Shown here: piece after piece, positions 53,843 through 63,781 of the stretch
How the letters are laid out: the number at the start of each line of letters is the position of its first letter
Position numbering within the stretch: position 1 is the stretch's first letter
NCBI RefSeq assembly: GCF_019613955.1
Contig: NZ_CP080443.1
Location: forward strand, 2,651,001-2,715,000
Origin: Chryseobacterium sp. LJ668
Lineage (GTDB): Bacteria > Bacteroidota > Bacteroidia > Flavobacteriales > Weeksellaceae
Reading direction: 5' to 3'
DNA length: 64,000 bases
Translations under genes and position numbers: made by a program
Notes under the pieces: model-generated
What the model saw: the letters and a program-made list of their open reading frames with translations, nothing else
The model's database searches: none
What the model was told of the DNA's origin: nothing

Positions 53843-54271
53843 ATGAAAAAAATATTAATAACAGCATTATTCATCGGAACTTTTAGCCTGGGATATGCGC
53901 AGTCAGATTATTACAATGATTATAGAAGAAGTGTGACAGATGTCAATTGGCAGACCGTAGTTTCTGATCTTCTACTTTCTTCTACACAAGCCAATCAGTT
54001 AACTGCATTAAACAACAGATATTCAGATTACAACGGCTGGAACCGTGTTTATGCAAACAACCCTGACAGATGGTCGACCGACCGTTATTCTGAATTGGAA
54101 AGAATTATGGGAAGAGACAAATATGTAAAATTTAAAACTAAATATTACAAAGGACAAAATCCTGTGGCTGTCTACAACCGTAACAAAAACAATGATAAAA
54201 GATACAAGCATATGGATAAAAAGGCAAAATCCTATAAATCTCACAACGGTAAGGCCCATAAAAATAAATAA
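53843..54271 (+). CDS. Small secreted basic protein of unknown function
   Basis: 142 residues. Signal peptide MKKILITALFIGTFSLGYAQ. The mature part has a helical region rich in Tyr, Asn and Arg (SDYYNDYRRSVTDVNWQTV, STQANQLTALNNRYSDYNGW, WSTDRYSELERIMGRDKYVKF) and a C-terminal, very Lys/His/Asn-rich tail (KRYKHMDKKAKSYKSHNGKA). The tail suggests nucleic-acid or polyanion binding, but that is inference. It is not a known family to me. Single gene with a terminator at 54303. Confidence 0.65.
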   Translation: MKKILITALFIGTFSLGYAQSDYYNDYRRSVTDVNWQTVVSDLLLSSTQANQLTALNNRYSDYNGWNRVYANNPDRWSTDRYSELERIMGRDKYVKFKTKYYKGQNPVAVYNRNKNNDKRYKHMDKKAKSYKSHNGKAHKNK

Positions 54272-54302
54272 AATCAATACCATATAAATATTTTCAAAAA
54301 TG

Positions 54303-54336
54303 AATGACTGTTCGAAAGTTCAGTCATTTTTTGTTT
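54303..54336 (+). terminator. Rho-independent terminator
   Basis: AATGACTG / CAGTCATT stem with T run. Confidence 0.7.
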
Positions 54337-54402
54337 TTTATGTTAAGTTATCATTTTACCTTTGCGGTGATAAAATCAGCCTATTAAATTGGCATTCTTA
54401 CC

Positions 54403-55593
54403 ATGAAAAGTCTTCAGTCAAAAAATCAGTTTATTGCTACAATATTAGCTTTTGCCGTTATTCCGATGTCGGGTTTGGCAACCGATATTTATCTTCCCTC
54501 AATGCCAAGTATGGCCATAGAACTTCGACAACCTGAAAGCAGCATTCAGCTTACCCTTTCTATTTTTCTCATCAGTTACGGTCTTACTCAGTTTTTTGCA
54601 GGAAGTATTGTAGATTCTTTCGGAAGGTTTCGGGTTTCAGCAATTTCTTTGGCACTGTTTGTAGTCAGTTTTCTGATTACAGCCTTAACGAAGGATATTA
54701 TGGTTATTTACGCGATGCGTGTTTTACAGGGCGTTTTGTCTGGCTTCGCAGTCGTTGCAAAGCGTGCATTTTTTGTCGATGTGTATGAAGGTGAAAAGCG
54801 TAAGCATTATCTCAGTATTATGACCATCGTCTGGTCGGTGGGTCCTATTATTGCGCCTTTTATTGGCGGATATCTTCAGAAATTATTTGGATGGCAGTCT
54901 AATTTCTATGTATTGGCGGGTTACAGTTTGGTTTTGCTAATTTTAGAGTTGATCTTTTCCGGTGAAACTTTGAAAATTAAAAAAACCTTCAACTTTAATT
55001 TTGTACTTAAAGAATACGACCTGATGTTCCGGAGTAAAGATTTTTTCTACGGAATGCTGATGTGCGGAGTGAGCTATGCAATGGTGATTTTCTTCAATTT
55101 ATGCGGCGCATTTATTATTGAGCACAAAATGGGATATTCTGAAGTGATTGCAGGTTACGTTTCACTTATTCTGGGTTTTGCCTGGATGACGGGTGGCTTT
55201 TTGGGTAAAGCTTTAATAAAAAAAGCATTTCTTCCTAAGATTCGCTATGCCAATTTCATTCAGATATTTTTAATTTTGCTGATGATTTTCTGTTCATATT
55301 TTATCAATAATATTTACACATTGGTTGCTTTTGCATTTGTCATTCATGTGACAGCAGGCTTCATTTTTAATAATTATTTTGCCTATTGTCTTGGCAGATT
55401 TCCAGATTCTGCCGGTGTTGCAGGTGGTTTAACAGGCGGTGTTGCATTTATTATTACTTCGACCATCAGCTACGGAATCGTGTTTATCATTAAACCAGAA
55501 ATTCAGCTTCACGTAGCAGAGGGGTATCTCGTTTTGGGAATGTTAGGACTGTTTATTTTAAGTATGATTAAAGTCAGAAAAGCACATATTTAA
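54403..55593 (+). CDS. MFS drug exporter, Bcr/CflA-like
   Basis: 396 residues with twelve predicted membrane helices. The early sequence (SGLATDIYLPSMPSMAIEL) has the D-x-Y-L-P-S-M-P block seen in Bcr/CflA and related drug:H+ antiporters. A motif A-like loop (AGSIVDSFGRFRVS) comes between helices 2 and 3. Such proteins export bicyclomycin, chloramphenicol or sulfonamides, or small metabolites; the substrate cannot be told here. Single gene; the convergent SDR gene starts beyond a repeat-bearing gap. Confidence 0.85.
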   Translation: MKSLQSKNQFIATILAFAVIPMSGLATDIYLPSMPSMAIELRQPESSIQLTLSIFLISYGLTQFFAGSIVDSFGRFRVSAISLALFVVSFLITALTKDIMVIYAMRVLQGVLSGFAVVAKRAFFVDVYEGEKRKHYLSIMTIVWSVGPIIAPFIGGYLQKLFGWQSNFYVLAGYSLVLLILELIFSGETLKIKKTFNFNFVLKEYDLMFRSKDFFYGMLMCGVSYAMVIFFNLCGAFIIEHKMGYSEVIAGYVSLILGFAWMTGGFLGKALIKKAFLPKIRYANFIQIFLILLMIFCSYFINNIYTLVAFAFVIHVTAGFIFNNYFAYCLGRFPDSAGVAGGLTGGVAFIITSTISYGIVFIIKPEIQLHVAEGYLVLGMLGLFILSMIKVRKAHI

Positions 55594-55654
55594 TTTTATT
55601 TAAGGATTAAGAAATTTTACTGTACGAGCTTAATTTTTATATGTGAGAATGACA

Positions 55655-55740
55655 ATTGAAGAGTCAGCAGCTGGATGGAAGTGGGATGTTATTCCTAAAT
55701 ACACTAACGTCCAGCTCCCATCATCTAGCTTTCATCCAAA
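55655..55740. repeat. Imperfect palindromic unit with reversed CCAGCT/AGCTGG blocks
   Basis: AGCAGCTGGATGGAAGTGGG (about 55665-55684) is partly matched in reverse by CCAGCTCCCATCATCTAGC (about 55711-55729) and TTTCATCC. The gap 55594-55753 has no gene. It looks like a degenerate dispersed repeat or a weak two-way terminator between convergent genes. Confidence 0.35.
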
Positions 55741-55753
55741 AATTTAAACCTCT

Positions 55754-56500
55754 CTATAACACCATTCCGCCGTCAATCAGAATTTCTGTTCCGGTCATAA
55801 AACTGGCAATCTTATTATCAGATAAATAAATAACTGCTTTAGCTACGTCTTCTGCTGTCCCCATTTTTTTCAGAGGAATCACGTTGATTAACCAATCATT
55901 AAGTCCTTCCAGAGTATCTCTATCTAATCCAGCCTTTGTCATAATTTCGGTTTTTGTAGGTCCCGGACTTACTAGGTTTACCCTAATTTTTCTTGGTGCC
56001 AATTCTGCTGCCGCTGTTTTTGCAATAGAGTTTAAAGCTGCTTTACTAGCCTGATAAACTGAACTGTTGGGTTTGTAAGTCGTTGCCACATTAGAAGATA
56101 AGAATACAACCGACGCACCATCATTTAATAAAGGTGTAAATTTGCTTAAAGTAAAATAAGCTCCTTTGAAATTAATATTCATCACCTGATCAAAATTTTC
56201 GGCACTCATGTTTTCTATAGAACTTAGAGTTCCTGTAATTCCTGCATTAATAAAAAGAATATCGACTTTTCCGTATTGTTTTTCAACTTCATTTTTTAAT
56301 GAATCAAGATCATTAAGATTTCCCTGATCTGCCACAAACGGGATCGCTCCCAATTCTTTCGCAGCTTTTTCTATGGCATCTTTTCGTCTTCCCGTTATGA
56401 TTACTTTTGCACCTTCTGCTACTAATTCTTTTGCGGTTGCATACCCGATTCCGCTGTTTCCACCAGTTACGATGGCTAGCTTGTTGTTAAATTTATTCAT
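55754..56500 (-). CDS. SDR family oxidoreductase
   Basis: 248 residues, classical short-chain dehydrogenase. Cofactor motif TGGNSGIG is at 12-19 and the catalytic set is S136 (VVFLSSNVAT), Y149 and K153 in VYQASKAAL. The late GTEILIDGGMVL is the typical end of the family. NAD(P) specificity is not clear because the residue after the second strand (ITGRRKD) hints at NADP. It is divergent from the HxlR regulator at 56604, the classic target-regulator arrangement. Confidence 0.9.
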   Translation of the reverse strand: MNKFNNKLAIVTGGNSGIGYATAKELVAEGAKVIITGRRKDAIEKAAKELGAIPFVADQGNLNDLDSLKNEVEKQYGKVDILFINAGITGTLSSIENMSAENFDQVMNINFKGAYFTLSKFTPLLNDGASVVFLSSNVATTYKPNSSVYQASKAALNSIAKTAAAELAPRKIRVNLVSPGPTKTEIMTKAGLDRDTLEGLNDWLINVIPLKKMGTAEDVAKAVIYLSDNKIASFMTGTEILIDGGMVL

Positions 56501-56549
56501 TTCTTAAAAATTTTTGACAAAGTTATTTCAAATTGATATACTTTTGTAA

Positions 56550-56585
56550 CCAGTATCACAGAGTATACCAGTATCATTCAGTATA
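56550..56585 (+). promoter_or_regulatory. Tandem operator-like repeat in the SDR/HxlR intergenic region
   Basis: Two direct copies of an 18-base unit, 56550-56567 and 56568-56585, match at 15 of 18 positions (CCAGTATCA then AGTATA). They lie between the two divergent starts, 18 bases from the regulator ATG. The GTATAC-type core suits an HxlR-family operator, which usually controls the divergent oxidoreductase gene. Confidence 0.55.
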
Positions 56586-56603
56586 TCATTTAACTTTGCA
56601 AAC

Positions 56604-56942
56604 ATGGAAAGAGATCAAACCGAAGAGCTGAGAGCACTGCAGGACACCCTTTATTTTATTGGTGGAAAGTGGAGAATACCTATTATTAATGCCATTTGTA
56701 ACGGCAACAGACGTTTTCGTGAGATCGAAAGAAGCATCCCCGGAATTACCACAAGAATGCTTTCTAAAGAATTAAAAGACATGGAAATGAACAAACTGGT
56801 TAAACGAATAGTTTATCCCGATACTCCTGTTTTAATTGAATATGAACCGACAGAATATTGCAGAACTTTTGGAAATATTATTGCTGAAATGATTAGTTGG
56901 GGAAGGAAACATCGGAAAGTGATTGTGGAGGATAAAATTTAG
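56604..56942 (+). CDS. HxlR family transcriptional regulator
   Basis: 112 residues, winged-helix DNA-binding protein. ALQDTLYFIGGKWRIPIINAI is the family opening and RFREIERSIPGITTRMLSKELKDMEMNKLVKRI is the recognition helix and wing. Many HxlR proteins respond to formaldehyde, quinones, diamide or hypochlorite and regulate a divergent enzyme gene; several use one N-terminal Cys, but here no Cys lies at that position (the only Cys are at about 31 and 92). It probably controls the SDR gene at 55754 through the repeat at 56550. Confidence 0.9.
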   Translation: MERDQTEELRALQDTLYFIGGKWRIPIINAICNGNRRFREIERSIPGITTRMLSKELKDMEMNKLVKRIVYPDTPVLIEYEPTEYCRTFGNIIAEMISWGRKHRKVIVEDKI

Positions 56943-57045
56943 TTTTATAGACAAATGCTTAATAATGGTCTTATTGATAATGAATTTAAATATCAATGAT
57001 TCTTCCTTCGTTAGAATGACAAACAGGAGATTTAAGAATTAATAC

Positions 57046-57077
57046 TAAAAAAGCTCCTTTAAGAAAGGAGCTTTTCA
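57046..57077. terminator. Bidirectional terminator
   Basis: AAAAAGCTCCTTT / AAAGGAGCTTTT stem with AAG loop, between the convergent HxlR and isocitrate dehydrogenase genes. Confidence 0.75.
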
Positions 57078-57095
57078 TTTATATTAAATCCGAAA

Positions 57096-59342
<2,247 letters not shown>

Positions 59343-59393
59343 TTAGTTTCACAAATTTAGTAATTATCATTGTTTTATTTGGGTGTTTGCATA

Positions 59394-59418
59394 AAAAAAG
59401 AGGCTATAGCCTCTTTTT
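59394..59418 (-). terminator. Terminator of the surface-protein gene
   Basis: A perfect 24-base palindrome (half-site AAAAAGAGGCTA), T-rich on the minus strand, just after the stop of the repeat-rich gene. Confidence 0.7.
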
Positions 59419-59439
59419 AATTTATTGTTTATTTTAATC

Positions 59440-60138
59440 TTATTTACCTGTAGAAATGATACCTTTGGTAGGAGATGTAAATGTAACTCCAGTACTTGTC
59501 CAACTTCCCGAATTGGTCGTATTTGGATTTAAATAATAGCCATATGCTTCACTGTCAGAATATATAACAATACTTCCTCCAGATGCCATCCCACCTTTTA
59601 CTGGTGAAGAGAATGTTATTGAATTGCTTGTCCAGCTTCCTGAGTTTGTTCCGTTTGGATTTAAGTAATAACCTTTTGCTTCGCTGTCAGAATAAATGAC
59701 AATCGTATTATTTGATGAAACAGCACCTTTGATTTGTGATGAAAAAGTTACAGAAGTACTATTCCAATTTCCTGAGTTTGTTCCGTTTGGATTTAAGTAG
59801 TAGGATTTTGCTTCATTGTTAGAATAAACAACTATTGCATTGTTTGAAGCAATAGATCCTTTAATAGGAGATGAAAAAATGACAGGTGTACTACTCCAAC
59901 CTCCTGAATTTGTTCCATTTGGATTCAGATAATAGCCTTTCGCTTCGTTATCGGAGTAAACAACGATTGTATTATTAGAAGCTACAGCACCTTTAACAGG
60001 GGAAGAAAAAGTCACATTGCTGCTATTCCAGCTTCCTGAGTTTGTTCCATTTGGATTTAAATAATATGCTTTGGCTTCGTTATCAGAATAGACAATGATA
60101 CATCCGTTTCCAGTATTATTTTTTAAAGAAACAGTTTG
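59440..60138 (-). pseudogene. C-terminal repeat region of a surface protein, cut off by a frameshift
   Basis: In this frame the chain opens at about 60138 (TQTVSLKNNTGNGC) and continues to 59440 with no break. It is built of five near-identical units of about 44 residues, each containing YSDNEAKGYYLNPNGTNSGSW and a FSSPVKG turn. The only internal start is a GTG at 60015, which would lose the first unit. The frame of the upstream gene (60123-60560) leaves this one at a run of GTGTGT (60137-60143); one AC less would join them. Together they form a protein of about 378 residues. Functional status depends on slippage or correction. Confidence 0.65.
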
Positions 60139-60560
60139 TGTGTAGTGTTTGATGATGTTGATAAAACACTTCCCGCAACCAAAGCATAAGGCACACTCAT
60201 CAACTGATTGACTCCAACATTTGTATAATTGGTCCCACCTGCAGGATCCATTTCCACTTTTACAAATTTTGTATTTGTTCCCCAGTTGATTGCTCCGAAA
60301 CTTCCTGTTGTAGGAGTTCCCTGTCCGATATTTAAATTAACTAAACCTTTAGAGTTGGTTGTTTTTGTATGAGTTTCTGTGTATAAAACTGTTCCGGTAG
60401 CAGAGTTTTCCAAAATACTTATTTTTAATGCAACGTTTCCGTTTGCAATTGGAGCTCCTGCTGCGCTGAATGCGATTGTCTGATAACTAAAAGCTTGTGG
60501 AACTTGTGCACTTAATAATGTTGCTAAAAATAGCCCTATAGTAACGTATAATTTTTTCAT
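60123..60560 (-). CDS. N-terminal part of a secreted repeat protein (frameshifted)
   Basis: 145 residues. Signal peptide MKKLYVTIGLFLATLLSAQ, then a domain starting VPQAFSYQTIAFSAAGAPIANG with NVALKISILENSATGTVLYTETH and QLMSVPYALVAGS. This is the common N-terminal domain of many Bacteroidota tail-fibre-like or adhesin proteins, normally followed by repeats. The chain ends NTTHKLFL and stop, because of the two-base slip at 60137-60143; the expected continuation NTTQTVSLKNN is in the next frame. It begins 10 bases after the T9SS gene at 60571. Confidence 0.7.
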   Translation of the reverse strand: MKKLYVTIGLFLATLLSAQVPQAFSYQTIAFSAAGAPIANGNVALKISILENSATGTVLYTETHTKTTNSKGLVNLNIGQGTPTTGSFGAINWGTNTKFVKVEMDPAGGTNYTNVGVNQLMSVPYALVAGSVLSTSSNTTHKLFL

Positions 60561-60570
60561 GTTTAAATAG

Positions 60571-61023
60571 TTAAGGTTTTTTAATAATTTTGATAGGTTT
60601 AAGGTCAGGGTTTTTAAAAATGATCATGTAAACACCTTGGTTTAAGCTTCTTAAATCCAGTTGGTCTGACTGTAATTTTGTCTTTAAAATAAGTCTACCT
60701 GCAAGATCAAATATTTCAACCTCGTCGATTTTTGATTTTGAATTTAATTTGACATATATAAAATCAGCAGTTGGATTGGGATAGATTTTTACAGTTTCTT
60801 TTTCCAGTTCACTTACACCTAAAACCTGTAATAAGGTTTGATATAGCATTCCCATTGTCCCCGAATTGTTCTGGTCAGGATCAGTCGGGATCACGTAAAT
60901 TTCTCCGACGGAATGCGTGAAGTTATCTGCAGAAACAGCCCCGGAATTGATATTCCCAATCACAGACTGGGCAAATCCAAAGAATGGCACTGCAAATAAA
61001 AGCATAGTAGTTTTTTTTCGCAT
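60571..61023 (-). CDS. Small secreted protein with T9SS type A sorting tail
   Basis: 150 residues. Signal peptide MRKKTTMLLFAVPFFGFAQ, a short mature region (GAVSADNFTHSVGEIYVIP) and a type A T9SS sorting domain (KIYPNPTADFIYVKL, EVEIFDLAGRLILKTKL, GVYMIIFKNPDLKPIKIIKK). The mature part before the tail is only about 50 residues, so the protein is mostly sorting domain. It is directly upstream of, and read with, the repeat-rich gene at 60123-60560, forming a small surface-protein operon. Confidence 0.85.
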   Translation of the reverse strand: MRKKTTMLLFAVPFFGFAQSVIGNINSGAVSADNFTHSVGEIYVIPTDPDQNNSGTMGMLYQTLLQVLGVSELEKETVKIYPNPTADFIYVKLNSKSKIDEVEIFDLAGRLILKTKLQSDQLDLRSLNQGVYMIIFKNPDLKPIKIIKKP

Positions 61024-61154
61024 AGTTATCTATTTTTAGCGCGTAAATGTAATCAAATTATGATATTGTAAATATGATTGAAATTATAAGTTTTTTTATT
61101 TTCATTTTAAGAATTATTTAACCTTTATTTCAAACAAATTCGTCTGAAATTGAA

Positions 61155-61162
61155 TAAATTTG
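61155..61162 (+). promoter_or_regulatory. Bacteroidota -7 box for tpx
   Basis: TAAATTTG matches TAnnTTTG, 25 bases before the tpx ATG. Confidence 0.4.
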
Positions 61163-61187
61163 ATACAACTTAAAAAATAATCAGTTT

Positions 61188-61685
61188 ATGTCAAGTATCA
61201 CATTAAAAGGAAACGAAGTAAACACATTGGGAAATCTTCCTGAAGTAGGATTTACAGTAAAAGATTTTGCACTGGTAGATTCTGGTCTGAATGTAAAAAC
61301 ATTACAAAGCTTTGAGGGTAAGAAAAAGGTTTTCAACATCTTCCCAAGTATTGATACGCCAACTTGTGCATCTTCGGCCAGAAAATTTAATGAAGAAGCC
61401 AATAATTTAGAAAATACCGTGGTTATCAATGTTTCTAAAGATCTTCCTTTTGCGCTGACAAGATTTTGTGCAGCAGAAGGTTTGAATAATGTAGAGACTC
61501 TTTCAGATTTCAGAGGAACTTTTGGTGATGATTATGAAGTAACGATCACAGATTCTCCAATGAAAGGTCTTTTGAGCCGTGCTGTTATCGTAACTGACGA
61601 AAATAATAAAGTAGTTTATACTGAGCAGGTGTCAGAAATCGCTGACGAGCCCAATTATAGTGCAGCAATAGAAGCACTAAAATAA
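61188..61685 (+). CDS. tpx: Thiol peroxidase, atypical 2-Cys
   Basis: 165 residues. Reduces hydrogen peroxide and alkyl hydroperoxides with electrons from thioredoxin. The peroxidatic Cys is C60 in PSIDTPTCASSARKF and the resolving Cys is C94 in LTRFCAAEG, spaced as in E. coli Tpx (C61, C95). The surrounding FALVDSGLNVKTLQ and SVIV-like strands follow the peroxiredoxin fold. Single gene with promoter box and terminator. Confidence 0.96.
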   Translation: MSSITLKGNEVNTLGNLPEVGFTVKDFALVDSGLNVKTLQSFEGKKKVFNIFPSIDTPTCASSARKFNEEANNLENTVVINVSKDLPFALTRFCAAEGLNNVETLSDFRGTFGDDYEVTITDSPMKGLLSRAVIVTDENNKVVYTEQVSEIADEPNYSAAIEALK

Positions 61686-61704
61686 TTACACAACAAATTT
61701 TTAC

Positions 61705-61746
61705 AAACAGCCTTGTGAAAATTATTCACAAGGCTGTTATTTTTAC
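61705..61746 (+). terminator. Rho-independent terminator of tpx
   Basis: A 14-bp stem (AACAGCCTTGTGAA / TTCACAAGGCTGTT) with AATTA loop and T run. Confidence 0.8.
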
Positions 61747-61772
61747 AAAGAATCCCTAAATCAATACTAAAA

Positions 61773-62984
61773 GTGAAACGTTCAGGAACTGCTACCTTGC
61801 CACTTCATCACGGAAAAGTTCCGCCTTGGCTGTACGAGCGCATGGCCCTGCTCGGGCGTTCTGTTGTCGAAGTTATCTTAGCAGATTACGGTAAAGATGA
61901 GGTATTGCGAAGATTGGCAGATCCGTTTTGGTTTCAGAGTTTTGGTGCAGTGATGGGTATGGATTGGCATTCGTCAGGAATTACCACTTCTGTAATGGGA
62001 GCTCTAAAACGCAGTATTAATCCACATTCTAAAGAATTGGGAATTTACATTTGTGGCGGAAAAGGCAGATTTTCAAAAGATACGCCTAATGAACTTTTGG
62101 TCATTGCTGACAAAACCGGGCTTGATGGAAACGAACTGATTCGTGCCAGCAAATTGTCGGCAAAAGTAGACAATACTGCAATTCAGGATGGTTATCAGCT
62201 TTATCTTCACAATTTTATTCTTTCAGATGAAGGAAATTGGTCAGTTGTACAACAGGGAATGAATGATGCAGACGGAACTGCGCGCCGTTATCATTGGCAT
62301 TCTGAAAATATGAAATCTTTTGTCGATGAACCACATAAAGGAATTCAGGGAATTAACCGCGGCGAAATTCTCAATCTAACGGCAAATGCCGCTCAGGAAA
62401 GCAGAAAAGGTATATTGGAAATTTCACATACCAATTCAGAAAAAATCATGCAGGATTTTGCCAATTTGATTTTACCGGCTCATCACGATGTCCGGGCTTC
62501 AGATGTTGATTTAAAAAAGCTGGGAACACTTTTATACATGACGAGAGAAAACCAACCTGAAAATTTTGAAGAATTACTTTTGTTAAGAGGAGTAGGCCCA
62601 AGAACTTTGCAAAGTCTGGCTTTGGTAAGTGAGGTCATTCACGGGTCGCCCTCAAGATTCAGAGATCCTGCGAGATTTTCTTTTGCACACGGCGGAAAAG
62701 ACGGTCATCCGTTTCCCGTTCCGATTAAAGTTTATGATGAAACGATCGGAATTTTACAAAAAGGAATCGAAAAATCTAAACTGGGTAATTCTGATAAATT
62801 GCAATCGATCAATAAGCTTCACACCATCATTTCAGATGCCGAGAAAAATTTTACTCCAAATTTTGACATCAATGAAGTGATTGAAGAAGAGCGTCAAAAT
62901 TCCTGGCGCTTTGGAGGAAAGACAGTGTTTGGTGATGCGGAAAAGCCTACAAAACAAAAACCGATACAGCTCTCGTTATTTTAA
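61773..62984 (+). CDS. DUF763 domain-containing protein
   Basis: 403 residues, starting at a GTG (MKRSGTATLPLHHGKVPPWLYERM). This opening and the later VEVILADYGKDEVLRRLADPFWFQSFGAVMGMDWHSSG are diagnostic of DUF763. Other conserved segments are GICGGKGRFSKDTPNEL-like (YICGGKGRFSKDTP), ALRLLRGVGPRTLQSL-like (LLLRGVGPRTLQSLALVSEVIHG) and SFAHGGKDGHPFPVP. LRGVGPRT resembles a helix-hairpin-helix DNA-binding turn. The function is unknown; a nucleic-acid role is a guess from that motif. Single gene. Confidence 0.85.
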   Translation: MKRSGTATLPLHHGKVPPWLYERMALLGRSVVEVILADYGKDEVLRRLADPFWFQSFGAVMGMDWHSSGITTSVMGALKRSINPHSKELGIYICGGKGRFSKDTPNELLVIADKTGLDGNELIRASKLSAKVDNTAIQDGYQLYLHNFILSDEGNWSVVQQGMNDADGTARRYHWHSENMKSFVDEPHKGIQGINRGEILNLTANAAQESRKGILEISHTNSEKIMQDFANLILPAHHDVRASDVDLKKLGTLLYMTRENQPENFEELLLLRGVGPRTLQSLALVSEVIHGSPSRFRDPARFSFAHGGKDGHPFPVPIKVYDETIGILQKGIEKSKLGNSDKLQSINKLHTIISDAEKNFTPNFDINEVIEEERQNSWRFGGKTVFGDAEKPTKQKPIQLSLF

Positions 62985-63113
62985 TATTACTACAAATTGA
63001 AGATTTTATAAAATTTTCATTATTCATCATTAAGCTTCTCCTTAATTAAATAAAAAATTATGTCAATATTCCAATAAAAATTTTAATTTTAAAATCTTAA
63101 AAACATTAATTGG

Positions 63114-63704
63114 ATGACAAAGAAAGCTTTCGAAGTTTATTACGATTTCCCATTTTTTCTCCCGGAAGAGCTTGATGAGATCATTCAGGCTCATGAGAAA
63201 GTAATTTTTCAAAAGGGTGACTATATCCTTGAAGAGGGAAAAACCGCCAACGAGTATTATATTTTGGATAAAGGTCTGGCCCGCTCATTTGTTAATGACT
63301 TCAATGGAAACGAAGTCACCACACACTTTTTCACAGAAAATGACATCATTATTGATGTTTCATCATTATTTCAGAGGATTCCTACCCAAGAAAATATCAT
63401 TTGCATTGCAGATTGCGAATGCTGGAAAATGAATTTTGATATTTTTCAGGAATTATTTCATAAAATACCCAACCTCAGAGAATGGGGAAGAGCCTGGATG
63501 TCGCAGCAGCTTTTTTTATATAAGCAGCGTTCGGTAGAGATGTTTACACTTTCTGCAACGAAACGGTATCTCCATTTGTTGGAGCAGAAATCTCAAGTAA
63601 TACAGTTTGCTCCTTTAAAGCAAATTGCTTCGTATTTAGGTGTTACGGATACTTCATTAAGCAGAATTCGCAAAGAATTGGTTTCTCATCCCAAAAAAAA
63701 TTAA
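63114..63704 (+). CDS. Crp/Fnr family transcriptional regulator
   Basis: 196 residues. The N-terminal two-thirds are a cyclic-nucleotide-binding-like barrel (VIFQKGDYILEEGKTANEYYILDKGLARSF). The C-terminal helix-turn-helix is LKQIASYLGVTDTSLSRIRKEL. No Fe-S Cys cluster is present, so it is not an oxygen-sensing Fnr; whether it binds a nucleotide is not clear, as the usual arginine (RSF region) differs. Its likely target is the VOC gene downstream (63782), a common arrangement in flavobacteria. Confidence 0.85.
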   Translation: MTKKAFEVYYDFPFFLPEELDEIIQAHEKVIFQKGDYILEEGKTANEYYILDKGLARSFVNDFNGNEVTTHFFTENDIIIDVSSLFQRIPTQENIICIADCECWKMNFDIFQELFHKIPNLREWGRAWMSQQLFLYKQRSVEMFTLSATKRYLHLLEQKSQVIQFAPLKQIASYLGVTDTSLSRIRKELVSHPKKN

Positions 63705-63781
63705 ATCTTGTCTTATGGCAAGTTGGTTTTCATTGTGACTAGGTAATTTTGGTTAAAAGTTTAACCTAGATAATTACAAAA

